A stretch of DNA of 9,987 nucleotides from Myxococcales bacterium. GTDB lineage: Bacteria; Myxococcota_A; Polyangia; Polyangiales; Polyangiaceae. The notes beneath the pieces are model-generated. The model did no database searches. It saw only the letters and a list, made by a program, of their open reading frames with translations, and was not told the DNA's origin. This document shows, in pieces, positions 1 to 7,800 of the stretch. The position numbers and the translations under genes are program-made. The DNA lies in NCBI GenBank assembly GCA_013298325.1, contig JAAFHJ010000131.1:1-9987 (forward strand), written 5' to 3'. How positions within the stretch are numbered: position 1 is the stretch's first letter; the number at the start of each line of letters is the position of its first letter.

Positions 1-98
1 GGCTGAGCGAGTGCCCAAAACGATTCGAAACGAATCGATCCGGGCTGAACGAGTGCCTTCCGGATTCGAAACAAATCGTTCCGGGCTCAGCGACTTGG
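1..98. repeat. Short tandem repeat of about 42 bp, two full units and a partial third, cut by the window edge
   Basis: Units start at 1, 43 and 84, each opening with GGCTGAGCGAGTGCC or a close variant (GGCTGAACGAGTGCC at 43, the more diverged GGCTCAGCGACTTGG at 84). The middle of each unit carries ATTCGAAAC.AATCG, and each full unit ends in a short TCCG. Unit 1 is 42 bp and unit 2 is 41 bp. In unit 1 the middle forms a perfect inverted repeat, CGATTCG (21-27), AAA, CGAATCG (31-37). In unit 2 the palindrome has decayed (GGATTCG/CAAATCG at 62-78). The array may continue to the left of the window. The units touch directly, with no unique spacers. The one-base length difference between units argues against a protein-coding repeat. 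Its function is unknown; an intergenic dispersed repeat or a protein-binding array are both possible. Confidence 0.7.
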
Positions 99-462
99 AC
101 GGCGCCCGCGTTCCGTCGCCGCCCTCGCTGCTGCCCTGGATGCCACAAAGCACAACCGTTCCGCGATTCTTAATGTTGCGGAAAATCGGGCACTGCACGC
201 CAAACGCCCGCGAAACGGTGCTGCTGTTTCCGCGAAGACACAATTTTCAATCGCAGTTGTTGGCATCAAGACGCGCGGCTTGGCCAGGTATGACATGTGC
301 GCCACGCCCTGGGGCAGAATGCCACAGCTCGAATAGATTGGAAAATTCTGCTTCCCGAGCTCGTGGGCTAGGCGAACTCGCATCTGACAGAGACCGGACG
401 CTACACCGGGATATTTCCTTTGACGCCCTCACAGGGCGCGGAATACCTTCCCCGGGTCTTGT

Positions 463-477
463 GGGGCATTGTGCCCC
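463..477. other. Small perfect hairpin
   Basis: GGGGCA (463-468), loop TTG, TGCCCC (472-477). The 6-bp GC-rich stem is followed by CTTG... rather than a T-run if the final bases are read on the + strand, so a terminator is not well supported. It could arise by chance in GC-rich sequence. Confidence 0.3.
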
Positions 478-527
478 TTGCGGGCGGTCTCCGGCGGAAG
501 CTCCCAGAGCGACCCGGCGGAAAACCG

Positions 528-560
528 TCCGGTAGGTAGGTGCAAACAGCGCCTACCGGA
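528..560. promoter_or_regulatory. Perfect 9-bp inverted repeat, possible operator or leader-RNA hairpin
   Basis: TCCGGTAGG (528-536) and CCTACCGGA (552-560) are exact reverse complements separated by 15 bases that include TGCAAACAGC. The left arm runs on as GGTAGGTAGG, so a slipped pairing register is also possible. It lies about 270 bases upstream of the gene 1 start. No T-run follows, so it is not a standard terminator. It could be a regulator binding site, part of a 5' leader, or part of an unrecognised small RNA. Only the symmetry itself is directly seen. Confidence 0.4.
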
Positions 561-741
561 ACATGCCGCAGCGGGGCCAACGGGGGCTCGCTGGGGTCCG
601 TGGAACGCAGCGACCTCCGACGGGAGCGTCGCCGCCCCCTTTTGTCTCGGCCTCCTGGGCCGGGCACTTACGCGCGCCCTCGGTGACGACCGGGCGGCGC
701 GCCCCTGCAACGGCACCTGTATCTGTGCTCGCCGTTTCCTC

Positions 742-756
742 ACCGCCTTCGGCGGT
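742..756. other. Hairpin upstream of gene 1
   Basis: ACCGCC (742-747), loop TTC, GGCGGT (751-756), 75 bases before the ATG of gene 1. It is followed by TCCGGGCGG, with no T-run, so it is unlikely to be a terminator. If the transcript begins upstream it would sit in the 5' untranslated region. It could equally be a chance palindrome in GC-rich sequence. Confidence 0.3.
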
Positions 757-817
757 TCCGGGCGGACGAGCAACGCGACCGAGAGCTCCGTTCAGTGACG
801 ACGGAACCGAGCCTTCC

Positions 818-823
818 GGAGGA
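818..823 (+). promoter_or_regulatory. Ribosome binding site that fixes the start of gene 1
   Basis: GGAGGA ends 7 bases before the ATG at 831, which is near-ideal spacing. It lies downstream of the alternative in-frame GTG at 795, so the ATG is the better start. That choice also places the positive residue (Arg8) and hydrophobic core of the signal peptide close to the N-terminus. Confidence 0.8.
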
Positions 824-830
824 CTCCCCG

Positions 831-1811
831 ATGACGACCCAGCCGATCTCCCGAATTGCCGCCCTCCTCGCCGCCACGACGACCCTTGTCGGGGCGTTTG
901 CTGCGTGCGGGGACAACATTACCAACGTGAATTGCGGGGCAGGAACGATCCTGAAAGACGGGACCTGCGTCGCGGTAACCGACGCGACGACTGATACTGG
1001 GGCCGCTGACACGGGCACGGAAGTGCCCGATTCGAGCGGAGGAAGCGACGGTTCTATCGATGGTTCGCTCGGGGATGCGGCTGCAGATGCTGCCCCCGAT
1101 ACCGACGATCCATGCCCGACGCCCCCCGCGGGCTTCGAGTTTATCAATTGCGACGCGACGTGCGGGGCGGTGAACCAGTTCTGCGCTCTTGCCTGGTGCA
1201 GTTCAGACGGTTCACTTCCGTCGTCGTATCAGCCTCTTCGTACCGGTGGTCTCGCGACAAGAGATGACGTTACGCCGTTTCATACAATCATTCGAATGCC
1301 TCGAGATCCTGCGTCTGTTTTCGGGCACTGCGACCCGTCGCGGAGCCGCATTCAGGCCACAAATATTAAGTTAGACCCAGCCCCCTCAGCCGCCTTTAGC
1401 ATTCGCCTCTTTGCCTATACCAACAGCGATCCAGCAACAATCAAGGTCAGTGCCCGTGGGTACACGATGCGACCTGCCTTTACCGAAGGCTCGGTCACTC
1501 AGCGCCCGGTCCCTCCCGATTTTAGCGACCCACCGCAGCAGCCCTTTCGTCTCGACATTGGGGAGCCAGAACTACTCTCCGCGCTTCCTCCGAAGATGCA
1601 GTCGGTCCAAGACTGTTACGTCACGGATCGCAGTGTCGCGACGGAAGTGGCAACGATTCTAAATCGAGTCTGGCGCGACAACCCGTTCAATCAACCGTCA
1701 AGAACTGGCGACTATGTGACGCGGAGGATGAACCTCTTGTTCGTCCCGAAGAGCAGTGTGGGGGCCAGAAACATTACAATCAGAGAGGAGAACGGTCTGT
1801 CTTGTCCCTAA
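831..1811 (+). CDS. Cys-rich lipoprotein of unknown function (326 aa)
   Basis: I do not recognise the family. The protein opens with a signal peptide (Arg8, then hydrophobic residues 9-25) ending in FAAC, with Cys26 as the probable lipidated residue; Phe at -3 is not ideal for a lipobox. A short Cys motif, CGAGTILKDGTCV, follows at about 34-46 and resembles motifs common in myxobacterial surface lipoproteins. Residues about 50-93 form a low-complexity linker rich in Asp, Gly, Thr and Ala. The remaining 230 residues look folded. They begin with a Cys cluster (Cys95, 107, 111, 118, 123), have further Cys residues, and end in GLSCP, so disulfides and an extracytoplasmic location are likely. The start is the ATG with GGAGGA 7 bases upstream. 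Gene 2, another lipoprotein, follows after 49 bases without a visible terminator, so the two are probably co-transcribed. GC content is low in places (28 of 60 bases at 1261-1320). Confidence 0.85.
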   Translation: MTTQPISRIAALLAATTTLVGAFAACGDNITNVNCGAGTILKDGTCVAVTDATTDTGAADTGTEVPDSSGGSDGSIDGSLGDAAADAAPDTDDPCPTPPAGFEFINCDATCGAVNQFCALAWCSSDGSLPSSYQPLRTGGLATRDDVTPFHTIIRMPRDPASVFGHCDPSRSRIQATNIKLDPAPSAAFSIRLFAYTNSDPATIKVSARGYTMRPAFTEGSVTQRPVPPDFSDPPQQPFRLDIGEPELLSALPPKMQSVQDCYVTDRSVATEVATILNRVWRDNPFNQPSRTGDYVTRRMNLLFVPKSSVGARNITIREENGLSCP

Positions 1812-1860
1812 AAGAGCTAATGGTTCGTTGTTTTGTGTGTTTGAGTAGGAAGGTTGTGAG

Positions 1861-4800
1861 ATGAGAAATATTTTTAGAATTTCGTTGTTATTGGCGGCCG
1901 TGTCTCCCGCACTCATTGCATGTTCATCAACGCCTTCGTCAACCATCAAGGACGATCGCGTGTCGAGCGGGGATCATAAGATTGTCGCTTTTGTCAAAAA
2001 ATCGAGCGGTCTCGAACGCATTGAATTCGGTGGCCGACCGACCCAGGATTCTGCTCTTTCGACGCGGGATATCTCATTCTCTACCAGCGACCCGATTCTC
2101 ACGCGACGGCTTCCGGCGAGCGACCTCATCCCCCTTGCTCTGCGTGCCTGCGGCGCCGCTCAAGAGGCCGTCACTGCGAACCGATGCCTTACCGGGATCG
2201 GCCTCACATCAAAGCCTTGGACGCCACCCACCGACGGGCAGATCGTAGAAGGTCCAGGCTGCTCGAATGTTTCGGAAGGAGACGCTCCATTCCTCTACTT
2301 TCCACGTGCGCCCGAAACGTGCGACCAGGTCGCCGAAACTTCGGAAATGCTCGTCTGTGCCGCTCAAAAGCTTGCGGATATCGCAAAGGCTGAGAAGCCC
2401 GTCGAACTGGAGCTAGGCGACGGCTCCTGGCTCCACCTGCCAAGAGGGGCCGCCACCATCACCGTGGCGCCACCGACGCCGCAAGACCGCTTCCTCCTGC
2501 GTGACCAAGCGCTGGAACTCCTTTCCTACCTCGAACTGCTCGAGGGGAAGCGGACCGCGATCGCGGGGACGACCTACACGTGCGGCGAACTCTACGGTCA
2601 GACTGCCCAGCACGCCGAGTGGACCGCTGCCGACAGGACGGCGGCGAACTTGGCACTTTACAAGGCAAATAAGGCCAACTTGCTGGCCTCTGACATCGAG
2701 GCTCGTTATCCTGCGGCCCCCGCGGGAACGACCGACCCAGGGCCGTCCCGACTCGAATTTTACACGGGGATCATCCGCGCGGCCGGTTCGCTCTCGCAAG
2801 AGTTGGTGAACGACGCTGTCTACGCCGACCTCGGCGGTGCAGAACAGCGCGCTGCCGGCATGTCTCCGCAAGAGCGCGCGGCGACGCTGTGGCGCCCCAC
2901 GGATGAGCCCTACAACAGCATGGCCCACCTCGCCCGTGTGCTTTACGGGCGGCAGGCAACGATTGGGTATCGCAGCGATTCGCCGGGAACTCCGGCGCCG
3001 CGGCCCCCCGTCTCCTGCGCCTCTGACGCAAGTGGATGGGTGACCCCGGAACGCGTCTGGCAGTGGGCCCCGATCCCCGCCCTTCGCAATCGCGGGCTCG
3101 ACGCACCGGCCCTTTCCGGGCGCCAGCTTCGTGCGGCGCGTGCTGTTCGTGGGAGTCGGATCTTGCCGGACGTAAACACGCCCGTCGCGACGCTCCGAAC
3201 GTCGATGCGGAGCGCGCTCGTCCAGGACATGGCGACCGACTCCGGCCTGAGCGTTGCCCAGGTGGAAGCGACCGACTTCGGCGCTGCGATTTCAACCTAC
3301 GTGGACTCGTTTGGGGACGCCGAGCTTGGCGTCGGTGCGATGCGTGCCCGAGTGGCGCTCGGGCTCGCGACGAACCGCGACGCCACGACGCCGGTAACCC
3401 TGCTCGCCGCCGGGAAAAGCGGCGCCTCCATCGGCGGGCTTGCCCAACTCCTAGTCCCTGCCGTCGCCCCCATCGGTGACCCCGCCGCCTACATGGCGGC
3501 GCTCGGAACCGGCGCAAACTGCACCGGCACGTTTCCCGGCTTTGCGGACGACATGCGTGGGCTCACCGGCGACTGGGTCTCCTCCCTCGACGGCCGCCCA
3601 GAAGGTGGACGCACCCAAGACATCTTCGCGGTTGGCCAAGGCCTCCGTGGCGTGATGCTGCGCATGCTCGCCGCATCGGCCGGCACGGCCGCATCCGCCG
3701 AGACCAAAGCCGCCCAGCAGGGCACACTCAACGAACTGGAATCGTGGGCCGGGGGCCAGCGGTTTGCCTTGCTGCCCACGGCAACGGGCGTCGAGGTGCA
3801 CGCCTACGACATCGATTTTGGCGCGCTCGATATCGCAGAAACTGCCGATGCAATTCGCGCATCCTTCGTACTCGCCCGCGGTTCGAGCAACGACATCGCC
3901 GTCACACGCGCTCGCTGTGCCGCGGGTGACGTGGGGGCCGATTGCGCCGGGGTCACCCCTTGGGTTGCCTCGGCCGCGGAACTCGTCGCTGAAGATGCGT
4001 CAAAAGAGACGCGAAACATTCGAAAGTCGCACTGGAAGATTACTTTCGCTTCAGCAGACGATCCCGCCGGCTATGATGGCGGTCTCCCACAGCTCCAGGT
4101 CGCGAGTTATCTGGTCGCCGGCAGTGCTGCCAAGCGCACTGTTCTTGGCGGTTTCTCGAATCACAAAGGTTCAGGGATGGGAGACTTTCTCCACCCCGAG
4201 CGGTTCGGAGCGTCCTTCGTCTACAGCCCCTTCCGGCAGCGGCTTGCGGGGCGTCTTTTTGGGCTCAACCCAAATATGGAGACCCTGGGCGGAAGTGCCG
4301 CCGATACGAACGATTATTGCATTCCCGGCGTCCCCAGGAATCTTGTTGTTCCGCTCGAAAATGAGCTGACGTCCGACGGGGATGCGACCGAGTCGTCCTA
4401 CAAGTATTACCTTGCACAGGCACGCGCTGCAGCGGAAAAAGCGGATTCACTCGGTCGTGAATTGACGGATATTGAAACCCAGAAGGCCGAGAGAGCGGAG
4501 CGCAATTACGAGGAAGTATTCCAACTCACCGGCGCGCCGATGTCTGATGCATGCCTCCCCGATAAGGACGGGAAGGTTTCAAACGACTGCAGCCCGCTCC
4601 TCGCCGGTGCCCTCGATTCGCGAACCGTTGATCTCGTCCTCCTCGCGCAAGACCCGATCCCTAACCTGAAAGGGGATGCGGCCCGGTCGGCCCTCCAAAG
4701 CTTCCTCGGCTGCACGGCAACCGCGCCGAGCGGCGGAATTGCCGAAGCGAAGGCCTGCGCCCTCATGCGTGCCAACAAGGTGCCGGTCCGCGTCAGCGGC

Positions 4801-7800
4801 ACCACGATCCCCACGCTCGCGGCCGGCGAGTTTAGCTACGTCGCCCTCGGGCTGGTTCGCCCGGAGGCGGAAATCCTCTCGGATCCCACCGAGTGCACTC
4901 CGATCGCCGCGGAAGCTCATAAGGCGACCAATGGCGACCTGACTTCGCTCGAAACGGCGCTGACCAAGAAAAAGGAAGGGGGCTGGCTGTCGGATCCCGC
5001 TGCGCTTCAGCAGGCGTTCGGATCCGTACAGTTCACCGTCGCGGATAACGGTGAGTTCACGATCGCGCAAGCAGGGCGCCTCCTCGCCAGTTCCACCGCC
5101 AGCGATCTGTGGCCCGGCTGTCTTGACGCCCTATCCCCGACGGCATGCAACGGGGAACAGAATCGCCTCCTCCAAGAATCGTTCCGCGCCTGCCCGTCTG
5201 CGTCACCGCTTGGGGCCTGCGAAAGCAACGCGCCCACCGCCGCCGAACGTCGCTTGCAAGAGTTGAACGGCATTCGCTGGCGTATGCTCGGGGCCACCTG
5301 GCTCGGGCACGCGATGGCCGGACGCGTGCCGAAAGGTGCATTTGATATCCCTGTTCCTGCTGTTTCATTCCCATATTTGTCATCGTGGGTTACCCCCGAG
5401 GATGCCTACGATGGGGGTCGGTTTTCACAGCCATGTGCGCTCGTTTCGACGGTCTACGGGACTGGCGGAATCACCCCACCATCTTTCATGACCCGTCTAT
5501 GGGCCGCAGATTTGAAAGATACCGAGCGAAAGGCGTTTGGTGCGCCTGTCGAGGTTAGTGCTCCCTTCCACGCGCTCTCCGCAAACGATGGTCAGTATCC
5601 CGAGTGGTACAGGTCCATTTACCGCGGTGGAGGGGCCGACGCGAAGTGCTACGCGCGCGGATTTGGCGGAAAAGTTGAGTACTTTCACCTTCGGGGCGCG
5701 AACGCCGAGCTTGTCAGTAAGTTCGATGACGTGGCAAAAGTTGTCCGCGGTCTAGGCGGCGTCGACGGCGAAGTGGGGACCGGTGTAACGTCTCAAGGTC
5801 TGATCGGCCTTGCGCGCGTCTTCGACAAGGCGGCCTGCTCGGAAGCGGGGAGTCGCTATCAGGGTCTGGTGTTTTCTATGAAGTCCAACTTCACGGATAA
5901 CTCGCCAGGAAGCGTACCATTCTTGTCGAAAGAAGGGGACAGTGACGCGTACTTCCTGGCCACGCGTTCGGCGCGGCATGGCTCAGGCTTTCTAAACAAC
6001 TGGCAGGTGACCAACAACGGCCACAGTGCCGATTCAGTTGACGGAAATGTGAGCCCCTTGCGGTACTATTGGGATGGCCATTGGAATGATGAGTGGTGGC
6101 CGTGCGATATGAACCTTGCTCGAAATCGGGGACTCTGTTTCGGCGACCGCTCCGAAGTAAGAACCGTAACCCCCGACCTGCGCGCGCGCTTTTTTGCGAA
6201 TAGTTGGGTGCCCCAAAGTAGCTGTGACGCGGTCTCTCAGTTTGCTTCGGCGTCCGCCCTCGCCTGCACCCTGATGCTCGCGCGGCCTCCGGCGCCAGCA
6301 GCGGTCGCCCTGCCGGCCGTCACCCGCGAAGAAGACCTGCCGCAACTTGAAGCGTGGACGAGCGGTCGTGAATCAGATGCGCGCCGCACGCTTCAGCGTC
6401 TCCATGCCGACAATGTCCCCCTCGGCGTCCTCGCTGCGTTCCAGTCCGGCACGTCCAGCGCATCATCGACAAAAGGCGAAATCGGCAGCAAGTCCCAAGA
6501 CGCCGCGCGTGCGCTTCGTGCGATGGCGAGCGTGACCGAGAACGTTCTCCAGTCGCCGCGAAAGGCCCGCGAGACTGTCCAAGAACTCCGTCTTGACCTC
6601 GCCAAGCTCAAGTTGGCAGACGACCAGCGAAAGGCAGATATGGAGCAATTGATCCTTTCGACATCGCTTGCGATTGCTGGGCAAGTTGGTAACGTAATTG
6701 CTTCATTTTTGCCTCCGAGCCCGGGTAAAATCATTGGCTCTGCCGCCGATTCTGCGGCGCTTGCCAATAAGACGAACTACGATTTCAATAAAATGAATCT
6801 GCAGGCGGACGGCATCGCGAACGACCGACTTCAGTCAATGCACAAGTCCGCCGTCGCGCTTGGTGCCGTTCAGGATGCACTTCGCGCGGACGTCGCCAGT
6901 GCTCAAGCACAAGCGCTCTCTTTTCAGCAGGCCGTCGATGCCGTCGGGCAGTCGCAAGCAGCCCTGCAGGGGGCCCTGGGGCGAGCGAAGGGGCTCGGAA
7001 TCTTCAGCTGCAAGGACAACACTGGCGCCGTCGCCGTCTGTCAGTCGCCGCTCAACAGCGTCCTCAATCGCCGCTACTCGGCGACCCAGCGGCGCTACGA
7101 AGTGGCGCTGCGGGACGCGAAAGCGCTTTCCTACATCGCCCGTCGCTCGATTGAGCAGCGGTTTGGTGTCCGTCTCGACCAAGTGTTTGAGGATGTCGGC
7201 CCGCTCGAAGCGCCCGCAAAGTGGGCGGATCTCGTCTGCCAGCTCCGCGGCGTCGACACCAAATCCTTGCGGAAAGAACTCCCGTTGACCGCGACGGATG
7301 CCGAGCGCGCCGCCTACGATGAGGTGATCTCCCGCGGCTACGCTGATGCCTTCGTTGGTGACTACGTCGACCGCCTCCAGCACTTCGTCGACTACTACGG
7401 GGTGAAGTACCCGTTCCGTAGCGGCGATGATGCGACCGTCCTCTCGGCCCGTGAACAGATCTTCCGGAACGTCGGCGAGTGCTCGAAGACTTCTTCGAAC
7501 TTGCTGGCAGGTACCGCGTCGCTTGGTGCCGTCGCCACCACGAACACCTCAAGCCTGCGCACCTGGCAGCTCCTTCGCTGTACGGCAGACTCCCCGTGCA
7601 CGACGGCCAGCCCGGCTGGCTTCGCCCCGTCGGAACTCCCGAACCAGGCCGGGAGCGCAGTTTGGCTTCATACCCGTGACTTCGACCTCGACCAGGACCC
7701 CTCGCAGGGCGTCCCGGCAGGTCGAAGCGGCTGGTCGCAAGCGGTGACGCTTGACCCCGGTCAGCACGCACTCTCCTGGTGGGACCACCATCTGGACCTC

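Larger units (their letters stand above)
99..830. other. Long intergenic region with no convincing gene
   Basis: About 730 bases precede gene 1. Several reading frames are open on both strands, but their translations are rich in Arg, Ser and Pro, show no recognisable domain, and lack a good ribosome binding site. They look like chance open frames in GC-rich DNA. The stretch holds small inverted repeats at 463-477, 528-560 and 742-756. No tRNA or rRNA was recognised. No promoter with both elements convincing was found, although the promoter of gene 1 presumably lies here. Confidence 0.6.

Noticed and set aside
1..98. CRISPR array
   Set aside because: Units abut without unique spacers, only two and a fraction are seen, and there are no cas genes.
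420..448. TTGACG at 420-425 as a sigma-70 -35 element
   Set aside because: No acceptable -10 hexamer occurs at 15-18 bases downstream, and it lies about 400 bases before the gene.
11..535. Open frame of 174 codons on the + strand, open from the left edge
   Set aside because: The translation is rich in Arg, Ser and Pro, has no domain or signal, and runs through the non-coding tandem repeat, whose units differ by one base.
429..773. Minus-strand open frame of 114 codons upstream of gene 1
   Set aside because: Arg-rich, low-complexity translation with no recognisable motif; typical chance frame in GC-rich DNA.
795..830. In-frame GTG at 795 as the start of gene 1
   Set aside because: The ATG at 831 has a near-ideal GGAGGA 7 bases upstream and gives a normal signal peptide; the GTG start would add 12 acidic and polar residues before it.
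2771..3517. Minus-strand open frame of 248 codons
   Set aside because: Antisense shadow of the giant lipoprotein gene; Arg-rich translation without domain features.
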